A stretch of 64,000 nt of DNA from Bifidobacterium felsineum (GTDB lineage: Bacteria; Actinomycetota; Actinomycetes; Actinomycetales; Bifidobacteriaceae). The notes below the pieces were generated by a model. The model was given only the letters and a program-made list of their open reading frames with translations. It searched no databases and was not told where the DNA came from. The position numbers and the translations under genes were made by a program. The DNA lies in contig NZ_PEBJ01000002.1 of NCBI RefSeq assembly GCF_002802915.1, positions 62,001 to 126,000 on the forward strand. The letters are read 5' to 3'. Shown piece by piece: positions 43,001-51,907 of this stretch (the first letter of the stretch is position 1; the number at the start of each line of letters is the position of its first letter).

Positions 43001-43852
43001 ATGGGACTGTTCGGATTCGGTAAGAAGAAGGACAAGAAGGAAGCCAAGCCGGCTGAAACCGTCGATGAAGACAAGGTAGCCGCCGAGGCTGCTAATGCCG
43101 CGGCCAAGGCGGAGAGCGCCGAAACCGTGCTGGCCGAGCCGTCCAATGAATATGAGGGCCGTGGCGAAGAGCGAGGCCCGTGGGACGTGAACGATGAAGA
43201 CGTTCCGGATTACGACGATTATCTGGACCTCGGCGCCTACTATCTACCGTTCCTGCAGGGCATCGAACTGCGAATCAAGGCCAGCCGCGCCACCCAGCAG
43301 GTGCTGGGTTCCACCATTACCTATGGTGCCTCCAGCTTGGAAATCGAAGCGTTTGCCGCTCCGAAGACCATGGGTTTGTGGGATGATGTGCGCGCTGATC
43401 TGCTCGAGGCTAATAAGAACGCTTCTGAGACCGAAGGTGTGTTTGGCACTGAGCTGAAGCTGCCGGTCAACGTCAAGGGCGGCAAGACCGTGAACACTCG
43501 TATTGTCGGTGTGGACGGTCCGCGCTGGATGTTGCGTGGCATCTTCTCCGGCAAGGCCGCCGTGGATCCGGACAGCCCGGAGACTCGCGCGCTGAACAAG
43601 TTCTTCGCAGACATTGTGGTGGAGCGCGGCGAGGAGCCGCTCGCTCCACGCGATCTCATTCCGATGCACCCGCCGGTCGCCCCGGCGGAGCGCAAGGCCG
43701 CCAAGGCTGCTGCCGAGGCCGAAGGCCAGGACGGCAAGGAGCACTTCAAGGACATCCCGGACAACAAGCCGAAGGGCCCGCTGAGCCAGGATCAGACCAC
43801 CGAGGTTAAGACCACGCTCGCCCGTGGCCCGATGTTCTCCGAAGTCCGCTGA
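43001..43852 (+). CDS. DUF3710 family protein
   Basis: A 283-residue cytoplasmic protein of the actinobacterial DUF3710 family, whose role is unknown. It has a charged Lys/Glu/Ala N-terminus (residues 5-45), the family core GPWDVNDEDVPDYDDYLDLGAYYLPFLQGIELRIK and the stretch RIVGVDGPRWMLRGIFSGKAA, and a Lys/Ala-rich C-terminus. ATG 43001 has GAGG 5 nt upstream; an in-frame ATG at 42986 is less likely. DUF3159 follows after 2 bp, a pairing conserved in actinobacteria. Confidence 0.85.
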   Translation: MGLFGFGKKKDKKEAKPAETVDEDKVAAEAANAAAKAESAETVLAEPSNEYEGRGEERGPWDVNDEDVPDYDDYLDLGAYYLPFLQGIELRIKASRATQQVLGSTITYGASSLEIEAFAAPKTMGLWDDVRADLLEANKNASETEGVFGTELKLPVNVKGGKTVNTRIVGVDGPRWMLRGIFSGKAAVDPDSPETRALNKFFADIVVERGEEPLAPRDLIPMHPPVAPAERKAAKAAAEAEGQDGKEHFKDIPDNKPKGPLSQDQTTEVKTTLARGPMFSEVR

Positions 43853-43854
43853 CC

Positions 43855-44562
43855 TTGGCAGAGCAGAAGAAACGCACTGGTCTATCCGCACTGGCCGACG
43901 CTGGCAGCGATGCGGAGGATTTCTCCGTTATCGATGCCATCGGCGGTCCGCGCGGAGTCATTGAATCCATGCTGCCCGGCGTGGTGTTCGTCGTGCTGTT
44001 CGTGGCTACCAGCAATCTGAACCTGACCATCGCGGTATCCGCGGTGCTAGCAGTATTGCAGGTCATTGTTCGACTGATTCAGCGGCAGTCGGTTATGGGT
44101 GCATTGTCTGGCTTGATTGCTGTAGGCGTCTGCCTTGTCTGGGCATGGCAGACGCATGAGGCGCGCAATTATTACGTATTCGGATTCATCACCAATGCTG
44201 CTTATGCCGTATTGCTTACGGTTTCGCTGATTGCTCGCGTGCCGGGACTCGGCTTGGTAATCGAATTCATCCGCAGCTTGCCGACCGAACAGTTCAAAGC
44301 ATGGTTCGATGATTGGATGGGTGATAAGCCGCTCAAACGCGCCTATATGATTGTCACTGGATTGTGGACCGGATTGTTCGTGCTGCGTCTTATTGTGCAG
44401 GTTCCTCTGTATGTGACTGATCATGTGGCGGCCCTCGGCATCACACGGTTACTGATGGGCATCCCATTCTGGGCTCTTGCCATTTGGGTAAGCTATCTGA
44501 TTATCGCCACTCCTATGCATAAACATAAAGCCCTTGCCAGAAAGGACAGTGATGCAAGCTGA
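43855..44562 (+). CDS. DUF3159 family membrane protein
   Basis: A 235-residue protein with five or six membrane segments after a polar start (LSALADAGSDAEDFSVIDAIGGPRGVIESMLPGVVFVVLFVAT). The segment VIDAIGGPRGVIES is the DUF3159 signature. Function is unknown. It appears to start at TTG 43855, right after the DUF3710 stop, probably by translational coupling, and it overlaps the start of the methyltransferase gene by 11 bp, so the three genes form one unit. Confidence 0.82.
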   Translation: MAEQKKRTGLSALADAGSDAEDFSVIDAIGGPRGVIESMLPGVVFVVLFVATSNLNLTIAVSAVLAVLQVIVRLIQRQSVMGALSGLIAVGVCLVWAWQTHEARNYYVFGFITNAAYAVLLTVSLIARVPGLGLVIEFIRSLPTEQFKAWFDDWMGDKPLKRAYMIVTGLWTGLFVLRLIVQVPLYVTDHVAALGITRLLMGIPFWALAIWVSYLIIATPMHKHKALARKDSDAS

Positions 44563-45808
44563 GGTTCGCATCGAACGATACGCCGATCAAGGCCGCTGCG
44601 TGGCACATATCGATGGCCGCGTGGTATTCGTGCGCTTCGCTCTACCAGGCGAACTGCTGCGCATTGAATTGGATGAGCCTCATGATCGCGACGACCGTTT
44701 CTGGACTGGCGAAGTGGTGGAAGTGCTTGAGCCTTCACCTGATCGTGTTGCCCCGGCATGGCCTCTTGCCGGCCCATTGGCTATGGGTGGAGGAGTAGGC
44801 GGAGCCGACCTTGTGCATGTGTCGTTGCCCGGGCAGATTCGGTGGAAAGCCATTACCGTTTCCGAGCAGATGAGCCGTCTCGGTCATGTGGATGTTGCGG
44901 TTCCTGTGGAGCGTATTGCCGGTGACGAGGAGTTGGGCGGACTTCACTGGCGCACACGCATTGAGATGATTGTCGATGAGCAGGGGCGCCCATCCATGCG
45001 TCGCCGTGGCACGCATCATCGTGTGGCCATCGATACCATGCCGTTGGCCAGCCAGGCTCTGTTGCATATTGCCGATCAGGAACATATCTGGGATGGTGGA
45101 TTCGAGCCGGGCTCGCAAATCAGACTTTCTGTTCCTGAACCTCGCGGTAGTGAGGCGCTACCCAATGATTATGCGGTGCTGGTCGATGGCGAATTGCGTT
45201 CGGGCAACCAGCTGCTGACCGAGCAGATGCCGGTCAACGGGTCTATGTTCACCTATCATGTGGATGCCGGCGGATTCTGGCAGATGCATCGTGGAGCGCC
45301 AATCGCGCTCGTATCCCATGTGATTGATGTGGCCAATAATCAGCTTCAGGGCAAACTGGACCCGGTGATTTGGGATCTCTACTCCGGTTCCGGCCTGTTT
45401 ACGTTGCCGCTGGCCACATTGACCGGCGAACATACGCGTATGTTCAGCGTGGAAGGCGCAACCGTGGCTGTTAAGAACGCGCAGCGCAACCTACGCGCCA
45501 TGGGACTGACCAATGTCGACGCGCGCACCGGCGACGTCTCCCGCACGTTGAATCACGTTCCTGCCAATCTTGCCAAGCCGGATGTGGTAGTGCTAGATCC
45601 GCCTCGTGCGGGAGCCAAAGCCAAGGTTTGCCGCCAGATAGCAGCCTCTGGTGCTCCCAATGTGATTTACATTGCCTGTGATCCGACCTCGCTCGCCCGT
45701 GATACGGCCACGCTCATCGCCGAAGGTTACCGGTTGCAGGATATTCGAGCATTCGACATCTATCCGATGACCCACCATGTGGAAACCGTGGCCCTGTTCA
45801 CCCGCTAA
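44552..45808 (+). CDS. TrmA/RlmD-family RNA (uracil-5-) methyltransferase
   Basis: A 418-residue SAM-dependent RNA methyltransferase with an N-terminal TRAM domain (MQAEVRIERYADQGRCVAHIDGRVVFVRFALPGE), and a Rossmann domain with FWQMHRGAP, IWDLYSGSGLFTLPLA, VVVLDPPRAGA and the catalytic cysteine in VIYIACDPTSLARD. The N-terminal iron-sulfur cysteines of RlmD are absent. Target uridine in tRNA or rRNA cannot be told. AAAGGA lies 7 nt before ATG 44552, which is inside the end of the DUF3159 gene. Confidence 0.88.
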   Translation: MQAEVRIERYADQGRCVAHIDGRVVFVRFALPGELLRIELDEPHDRDDRFWTGEVVEVLEPSPDRVAPAWPLAGPLAMGGGVGGADLVHVSLPGQIRWKAITVSEQMSRLGHVDVAVPVERIAGDEELGGLHWRTRIEMIVDEQGRPSMRRRGTHHRVAIDTMPLASQALLHIADQEHIWDGGFEPGSQIRLSVPEPRGSEALPNDYAVLVDGELRSGNQLLTEQMPVNGSMFTYHVDAGGFWQMHRGAPIALVSHVIDVANNQLQGKLDPVIWDLYSGSGLFTLPLATLTGEHTRMFSVEGATVAVKNAQRNLRAMGLTNVDARTGDVSRTLNHVPANLAKPDVVVLDPPRAGAKAKVCRQIAASGAPNVIYIACDPTSLARDTATLIAEGYRLQDIRAFDIYPMTHHVETVALFTR

Positions 45809-45809
45809 T

Positions 45810-46397
45810 ATGCGAACCATGAGCCATCGAATCAGAGCGGTCATAAGCGCAGTGATTTGCGCGATGACTGTACTATCGTTGTCCGCCTGCACGCCGGTCA
45901 ATCGAGCTGTGGGCGACACTCAGGATACGACATCTGAAGTTGCCCATGACTCCGTACATGCCTCAGATGCTGAAGTAGGATTCGTGGGCTCTGAGGATTC
46001 CGCTGCGGATAAGCTTGCCATTGATGCACTTGTCGATGCGGATATCAACGTCTATTACGCGGCCTTCAATGCCGCAGATGATGGGGGAGCGAGTACCGCG
46101 CAGCAGTCGGTTACCGATTTCGTGGCACGATCCGTCGATTTTATTGTCATCAGCGGATTCAATATTACGGATACGAATCGTGATGCTTGGGTTCAAACGC
46201 TTACTAATGCTCGTGAGGCGGGAATACCGGTGGCATTGTTGAACCCCAACAATCTGCCGGACGATAATGTGCTGTACGCGGCCGCATTGACCGTAAATGA
46301 TCGTGATGCCAATGCCTCGCGCATATCGGATGCGGTGATGACAATCATCCACGATGAACCGCATGAACGCTCCATCGTCGTATCGACGGTTTCATGA
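45810..46397 (+). CDS. Short lipoprotein with half of a sugar-binding-protein fold
   Basis: A 195-residue protein with a lipoprotein signal (SHRIRAVISAVICAMTVLSLSAC, lipobox LSAC). The mature part, including INVYYAAFNAADDGGASTAQQSVTDFVARSVDFIVISGFNI and NAREAGIPVALLNP, resembles the first lobe of periplasmic-binding-protein type 1 domains (ribose-binding group). The protein stops after about 130 mature residues, where that family continues for 150 more. It could be a truncated gene or a one-lobe protein; the reading frame is clean. It starts 1 bp after the methyltransferase stop. The stop overlaps the palindrome GGTTTCATGAAACC. Confidence 0.65.
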   Translation: MRTMSHRIRAVISAVICAMTVLSLSACTPVNRAVGDTQDTTSEVAHDSVHASDAEVGFVGSEDSAADKLAIDALVDADINVYYAAFNAADDGGASTAQQSVTDFVARSVDFIVISGFNITDTNRDAWVQTLTNAREAGIPVALLNPNNLPDDNVLYAAALTVNDRDANASRISDAVMTIIHDEPHERSIVVSTVS

Positions 46398-46438
46398 AAC
46401 CTTCTCTTCGCCTTCAGCGCAGGTAAGGCATAACGCGC

Positions 46439-46444
46439 TAGTCT
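46439..46444 (+). promoter_or_regulatory. Putative -10 box of the P-type ATPase gene, leaderless arrangement
   Basis: TAGTCT ends 7 nt before the ATG at 46452, with no ribosome binding site. Confidence 0.4.
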
Positions 46445-46451
46445 TGCAACC

Positions 46452-49010
46452 ATGAGTGCAACAGCAACCGTGAACATGCCTGATATCAGCGAAACCGGCC
46501 TTAGTGCGCAGGAAGTGTCGCAGCGTATCGAAAGTGGCCAATCGAACGCGGTGAAGACCTCCACGTCGCGATCGGTCAAAGACATCGTTCGAGCCAACGT
46601 GTTCACGTTGTTCAATGGTCTTATTTTCGTGGCGATGGTGATGGTGTTGCTCACCGGATCGTGGAAGGATTCGGTATTCGGTTTCGTCATCATCATCAAC
46701 ACCGGCATCGGTATCGTCACTGAGCTGAAGGCCAAGCGAACGTTGGACAAGCTTTCCATTCTGGTGGCCTCGGATTTTTTGGTGCGACGTGACGGCAACG
46801 ACGTCGAAGTACCGCACAACGAAATCGTGCTCGGCGATCTGCTGTGGATTCGCTCCGGCGAACAAGTGCCCGCAGACGGTCAAATCGTTGAAACTTGGGG
46901 ATTGGAACTCGATGAATCGATGCTCACCGGCGAATCACGTACGGTGAGGCATAAGGCGGGGGAGCAGGTGTACTCCGGTGCGACCGCCGTCTCCGGCATG
47001 GCGTTGGTCAGGGTCAACGCCGTAGGTAGCCATTCGTATGCCGCCACACTTACCGCTCAGGCGAAGGTCTACAAGAAAACCGTGTCTGACCTGAACAAGG
47101 GCATCAATACGATCTTGAAATTCATGACCTTTTTGGTGGTGCCGTTATGTGTGCTGCTGATTCTCTCGCAGGTACATGCGGTAGGCGGATGGAATCATGC
47201 GATCGCCACGGGAGAATGGCGTGCGGCCGTGGTCGCCGCCGTAGCAGGTGTGGTCGGCATGATTCCCGAAGGTCTGGTGTTGCTGACTTCTCTGAATTTT
47301 GCCGTAGCAGCGATGCGACTTGCCCGACACAATACGTTAGTGCAGGAATTGGAATCAGTGGAGACGCTCGCCCGCGTGGATGCATTGAATTTGGATAAAA
47401 CCGGCACGATTACGAATGGTTCTATAGCTTTCCATCAGCTGATCATGCTTGACGCTACGGCTAATGCGGATGCTGAGAAGGAAACGACGCAGGCACTCTA
47501 CGATTGCTGCAATGAAGAGCAGCCGAACGGTACTGGCAAGGCGGTACTGGCTGGATTGCAGTCTCAAGGCTATGAGCCAGGGCAAATTACTGATCGAGTG
47601 CCATTCTCGTCCGCCCGCAAGTGGAGCGCAGTGGTTAAACCTGATGGCATCTGGACCATGGGTGCTCCGGAAGTGATGATTTCGGCGCTTGACGGGGATT
47701 ATGCGGATGTGCTGGACCAGGTCAACGCATACGCCAATGATGGCAATCGCGTGCTGCTGGTCGCAAGGTCTCTCCCTCAGTCGGCTACGCCGACAGCTCC
47801 CTCATCAGAGGGAGCCGATGAGATGGATTCTCTGGTGAGCGGCAAGGTCTCATCTGAGGGAGCCGATATTGCCGATAGTCTTCGGCTCGACCCACATGCC
47901 AAGCCGATTGCATTGGTACTGTGCGCCGAACAGATTCGCGTTGACGCCGAGCAAACACTCGCATGGTTCCGCGAACAGGGCGTGCGTTGCCGCGTGATTT
48001 CCGGCGATAATCCAGTTACCGTTGGTGCAATTGCCCGAAAAGTGAAGCTCACTGGCGAGCGTGAACCAGTGGCGATGGACGCGCGCAAACTTCCTGACGA
48101 TGTGAACGAACTGGCGCGCGTACTGGAAAACGTGGACGTGCTCGGCCGAGTGCTGCCGAATCAGAAGAAGGCGATTGTCGAGGCGTTGCATGCGCAAGGC
48201 CATGTGGTGGCCATGACCGGCGACGGCGTCAATGACGCGCTCGCCATCAAAGAGGCCGATCTGGGTATCGCTATGGGCAATGCAGCCCCTGCCACCAAAG
48301 CCGTGGCGCAAGTGGTGCTCGTTGATTCCAAATTCTCCCATCTGCCGGATGTGGTGGCTCGGGGCCGTCAGGTGATGGCCAATATGGAGCGTGTGGCCAG
48401 CCTGTTTTTGGTCAAAACCGTGTACTCGGCTCTGATTTCGCTCGGCGTGGTGCTGACTCAGATTCCATACCCGTATCTGCCGAGGCATATCACCTACATC
48501 GGTGCGCTCACCATTGGTATGCCGGCATTCATTCTGGCGCTGGCGCCTAATACCCGCCGCTATATTCCGGGATTCCTGAAACGCGTGGTGAAATTCGCGT
48601 TGCCTGGCGGCATCGCCACCGCACTGTCTGTGCTTATGGCGGCATGGGTGCTCCCGAACATCATGGGGTGGAATGTGATTTCCAATGATGCGGATCTCGC
48701 TGCACAGCGAGCCACAAGCGCCATCATTCTATTTGTGATGGGTGTGTTTGTGCTGGCTCGCGTGGCACGGCCGCTCAACAGCTGGCGCGGTGCATTGGTC
48801 GCCGTGTTCGCCGCTGCGGGTGTGATTGGCGCGTTCATTCCATTCGTTGCACAGTTCTTCGCACTGATGATTCCAACAGGTGCTACATTGCTGGCCACCG
48901 TGATTGCGTTGGCGAGTGCTGCCGTGATTTTCGCGTTGTGCCTGTGGCTGGTCCCGCTTGTCGGTCATGCTGCGGCCAGTATGTTGCGCAGACACGGCTT
49001 CACCATCTGA
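46452..49010 (+). CDS. Cation-transporting P-type ATPase, CtpE-like
   Basis: An 852-residue ion pump of the plasma membrane. It has actuator motif [15 protein letters not shown]4 motif [16 protein letters not shown], phosphorylation site [33 protein letters not shown] and hinge [25 protein letters not shown], with about ten membrane helices. The PEGL motif and overall pattern resemble mycobacterial CtpE, a calcium-type pump; K+ or Mg2+ cannot be excluded. In the nucleotide-binding domain (about residues 440-484) a segment containing SSEGAD twice is encoded by a hairpin-bearing repeat, an apparent in-frame insertion. It appears leaderless. Confidence 0.9.
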   Translation: MSATATVNMPDISETGLSAQEVSQRIESGQSNAVKTSTSRSVKDIVRANVFTLFNGLIFVAMVMVLLTGSWKDSVFGFVIIINTGIGIVTELKAKRTLDKLSILVASDFLVRRDGNDVEVPHNEIVLGDLLWIRSGEQVPADGQIVETWGLELDESMLTGESRTVRHKAGEQVYSGATAVSGMALVRVNAVGSHSYAATLTAQAKVYKKTVSDLNKGINTILKFMTFLVVPLCVLLILSQVHAVGGWNHAIATGEWRAAVVAAVAGVVGMIPEGLVLLTSLNFAVAAMRLARHNTLVQELESVETLARVDALNLDKTGTITNGSIAFHQLIMLDATANADAEKETTQALYDCCNEEQPNGTGKAVLAGLQSQGYEPGQITDRVPFSSARKWSAVVKPDGIWTMGAPEVMISALDGDYADVLDQVNAYANDGNRVLLVARSLPQSATPTAPSSEGADEMDSLVSGKVSSEGADIADSLRLDPHAKPIALVLCAEQIRVDAEQTLAWFREQGVRCRVISGDNPVTVGAIARKVKLTGEREPVAMDARKLPDDVNELARVLENVDVLGRVLPNQKKAIVEALHAQGHVVAMTGDGVNDALAIKEADLGIAMGNAAPATKAVAQVVLVDSKFSHLPDVVARGRQVMANMERVASLFLVKTVYSALISLGVVLTQIPYPYLPRHITYIGALTIGMPAFILALAPNTRRYIPGFLKRVVKFALPGGIATALSVLMAAWVLPNIMGWNVISNDADLAAQRATSAIILFVMGVFVLARVARPLNSWRGALVAVFAAAGVIGAFIPFVAQFFALMIPTGATLLATVIALASAAVIFALCLWLVPLVGHAAASMLRRHGFTI
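47780..47868. repeat. Hairpin repeat inside the P-type ATPase gene
   Basis: GTCGGC-TAC-GCCGAC (47780-47794) is followed by GCTCCCTC-ATCA-GAGGGAGC (47796-47815), a perfect 8-bp stem. GAGGGAGCCGAT recurs as a direct repeat at 47808-47819 and near 47856-47867. Such CTCCCTC/GAGGGAG hairpins look like intergenic repeats, but this one is within an open frame and encodes [15 protein letters not shown] and [11 protein letters not shown]. Confidence 0.7.
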
Positions 49011-49128
49011 AAAATCGCATATTGTCTCACGTTTTAATCCGACACGCCAGAGGCAAAGTAACGTACCCGTACCATTTGAAGCGGATAATCAGCGGCATCA
49101 ACAGCCGATACATGATTTCGGAGGCAAT

Positions 49129-51834
49129 ATGTCCTTACGTGACGCTCAACTGGCGACGCTCAAAGCCGCTGGCAAGGACTTCGATTACTACAACATCGCC
49201 AATCTCGACGGTATCGATCACCTGCCTTACTCGTTGAAGGTACTCGTAGAGAATCTGGTACGTAACATCGATGGTGCGAACATCACCGATGAGCATGTCA
49301 AGACCTTGCTGAATTGGGATCCTGCAGCCCAGCCCAGCCACGAGATTCAGTTCACCCCGTCACGAGTCATCATGCAGGACTTCACCGGCGTGCCCTGCAT
49401 TGTGGATCTTGCCACCATGCGTGATGCGGTGAAGGACCTTGGCGGCGATCCTGAGGTTATCAACCCGCAGGTTCAATCCGACATGGTCATCGATCACTCC
49501 GTGCAGATCGACAAGTATGGCATCGCCGACGCCGTGCAGCAGAACATGGATATCGAATACCAGCGCAACGGTGAACGCTACCAGTTCCTGCGTTGGGGCC
49601 AGCAGGCGTTCAAGAACTTCCGCGTGGTGCCACCGGGAACCGGTATCATCCACCAGGTCAACATCGAATACCTCGCCAAAGTGGTGATGAGCAAAGACTC
49701 CGGCCTGAATGATGGCCGACAGCTCGCCTACCTTGATTCCTGCGTAGGCACCGACTCCCATACCACCACCGAAAACGGTCTCGGCGTACTCGGCTGGGGC
49801 GTTGGTGGTATCGAAGCCGAAGCCGCCATGCTCGGACAGCCGATTTCCATGCTTGTGCCGCGCGTGGTCGGTTTCAAGCTCACCGGTTCCATCCCGGAAG
49901 GCGTCACCGCCACCGACGTGGTGCTGACCATCACCGATATGCTGCGCAAGCATGGCGTGGTCGGCAAGTTCGTGGAATTCTACGGCGAAGGCATCGCCTC
50001 CGTGCCGCTCGCCAACCGTGCCACCATCGGCAACATGGGCCCTGAATTCGGCTCCACTTGCGGCATCTTCCCGATTGACCAGGTTACCCTCGACTACCTG
50101 AAGCTCACCGGCCGCTCCGACGAACAGGTGGCCCTTGTCGAAGCCTACGCCAAGGCCAACAAGCTGTGGGGCGACGCCTCCGACCCGGATTACGTCGAGC
50201 CGCAGTACTCCGAATACGAGGAGCTCGACCTTTCCACTGTCAAGCCGTCCATCGCCGGCCCGAAGCGCCCGCAGGATCGCATCCTGCTCTCCGAATCCAA
50301 GAGCATGTTCGAAAAGACCCTGCCCGCCTACGAAACCGAGAAAACGGTCAAGGAGCCGGTTGCCGTTTCCACCGATTTCCGCGGCGACTTCGATCTGACC
50401 AACGGTGATGTGGCCATCGCATCCATCACCTCCTGCACCAACACCTCCAACCCATCCGTGATGATCGCCGCCGGCCTGATCGCCCGCAACGCTCACGCGC
50501 TGGGTCTGAAGCCGAAGCCATGGGTCAAGACCTCACTGGCTCCGGGCTCCCAGGTGGTGGCCGACTACCTGAAGGCCGCAGGCCTGCAGGATGATCTCGA
50601 TGCATTGGGATATCAGTTGGTCGGCTTTGGCTGCGCCACCTGCATCGGCAACTCCGGCCCTCTGCTGCCCGAGATCTCCAAGGCCATCAATGAAAACGAC
50701 CTGACCGTCACCGCCGTGCTCTCCGGCAACCGCAACTTCGAAGGTCGCATCAGCCCGGACGTCAAGATGAACTATCTGGCATCCCCGCCGCTCGTCATCG
50801 CCTATGCGCTCGCCGGCACGATGGACTTCGACTTCGCCACCCAGCCGCTCGGCAAGGATAAGAACGGTAATGATATCTACCTGAAGGACATCTGGCCCAC
50901 TAACGCCGAAGTCGCAGCCGTGGTGGACGGAACGGTCAGCCGTGAAATGTTCCTGAAGGATTACGCCTCCGTATTCGACGGCGACCACCGTTGGAAGGGT
51001 CTGGATGTGCCGGAAGGCGAACTCTTCCAATGGGATGAGAACTCCACCTACGTGCGTAAGCAGACCTTCTTCGATGGCATGAAGGCCCAACCGGATCCGG
51101 TCAAGGACATTCATGGCGCCCGTGTGCTGGCTCTGCTCGGCGACTCGGTGACCACCGACCACATCTCCCCGGCAGGCGCATTCAAGGCCTCCAGCCCGGC
51201 CGGCAAGTACCTGACCGAGCATGGTGTGGCGCCAAAGAACTTCAACTCCTACGGTTCACGCCGAGGCAACCACGAAGTCATGGTGCGCGGTACGTTCGGC
51301 AACATCCGTCTGCGTAACCAGCTGCTTGCTTCTGTTGGCGAGGAGGTCACGCCCGGTGGTTTCACCTACGATTTCACCACTGGCAAGCCATCCACGATTT
51401 TCGACGCCTCGCTGAACTACAAGGCCGCGAGCACGCCGCTGGTGGTACTCGCCGGCAAGGAATACGGCACCGGCTCCTCCCGCGACTGGGCGGCTAAGGG
51501 CACGCTGATGCTCGGCGTCAAAGCCGTGATTACCGAAAGCTTCGAACGCATCCACCGTTCCAACCTAATCGGCATGGGCGTGCTGCCGCTGCAGTTCCCT
51601 GAAGGCGAATCCTACGAGACGCTGGGATTGAACGGCACGGAAACCTATGACATCGATGGGGTGGAGGAGCTGAATTCCGGCAAGACACCGAAGACCGTTC
51701 ACATCACTGCCACGCACACCGACGGTTCCAAGACCGAGTTCGATGCCGTGGTGCGTATCGACACCCCCGGTGAAGCGGACTACTACCGCAATGGAGGCAT
51801 CCTCCAATACGTGCTGCGCAACCTGATGAAGTAG
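49129..51834 (+). CDS. acnA: Aconitate hydratase A
   Basis: Isomerises citrate to isocitrate via a [4Fe-4S] cluster, here most likely for glutamate synthesis because bifidobacteria have an incomplete citrate cycle. The 901-residue protein has cluster cysteines in [13 protein letters not shown] and [12 protein letters not shown], plus [53 protein letters not shown] and [16 protein letters not shown] 49129 follows CGGAGG by 4-5 nt; longer readings would begin inside the ATPase gene. A terminator follows the stop. Confidence 0.96.
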   Translation: MSLRDAQLATLKAAGKDFDYYNIANLDGIDHLPYSLKVLVENLVRNIDGANITDEHVKTLLNWDPAAQPSHEIQFTPSRVIMQDFTGVPCIVDLATMRDAVKDLGGDPEVINPQVQSDMVIDHSVQIDKYGIADAVQQNMDIEYQRNGERYQFLRWGQQAFKNFRVVPPGTGIIHQVNIEYLAKVVMSKDSGLNDGRQLAYLDSCVGTDSHTTTENGLGVLGWGVGGIEAEAAMLGQPISMLVPRVVGFKLTGSIPEGVTATDVVLTITDMLRKHGVVGKFVEFYGEGIASVPLANRATIGNMGPEFGSTCGIFPIDQVTLDYLKLTGRSDEQVALVEAYAKANKLWGDASDPDYVEPQYSEYEELDLSTVKPSIAGPKRPQDRILLSESKSMFEKTLPAYETEKTVKEPVAVSTDFRGDFDLTNGDVAIASITSCTNTSNPSVMIAAGLIARNAHALGLKPKPWVKTSLAPGSQVVADYLKAAGLQDDLDALGYQLVGFGCATCIGNSGPLLPEISKAINENDLTVTAVLSGNRNFEGRISPDVKMNYLASPPLVIAYALAGTMDFDFATQPLGKDKNGNDIYLKDIWPTNAEVAAVVDGTVSREMFLKDYASVFDGDHRWKGLDVPEGELFQWDENSTYVRKQTFFDGMKAQPDPVKDIHGARVLALLGDSVTTDHISPAGAFKASSPAGKYLTEHGVAPKNFNSYGSRRGNHEVMVRGTFGNIRLRNQLLASVGEEVTPGGFTYDFTTGKPSTIFDASLNYKAASTPLVVLAGKEYGTGSSRDWAAKGTLMLGVKAVITESFERIHRSNLIGMGVLPLQFPEGESYETLGLNGTETYDIDGVEELNSGKTPKTVHITATHTDGSKTEFDAVVRIDTPGEADYYRNGGILQYVLRNLMK

Positions 51835-51850
51835 GGATATCAGTAGTGTC

Positions 51851-51887
51851 AAAAGGTCGGCATCCCACTCGAGATGCCGACCTTTTT
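51851..51887. terminator. Bidirectional terminator between acnA and the DUF262 gene
   Basis: AAAAGGTCGGCATC (51851-51864) pairs with GATGCCGACCTTTT (51873-51886). The T-run after it serves acnA, and the A-run before it serves the convergent DUF262 gene. Confidence 0.9.
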
Positions 51888-51907
51888 GCTATCGTCAACG
51901 TGTTGTG

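Noticed and set aside
49360..50496. A 378-codon open frame antisense to acnA
   Set aside because: Glycine/histidine/valine-rich shadow of a highly expressed gene.
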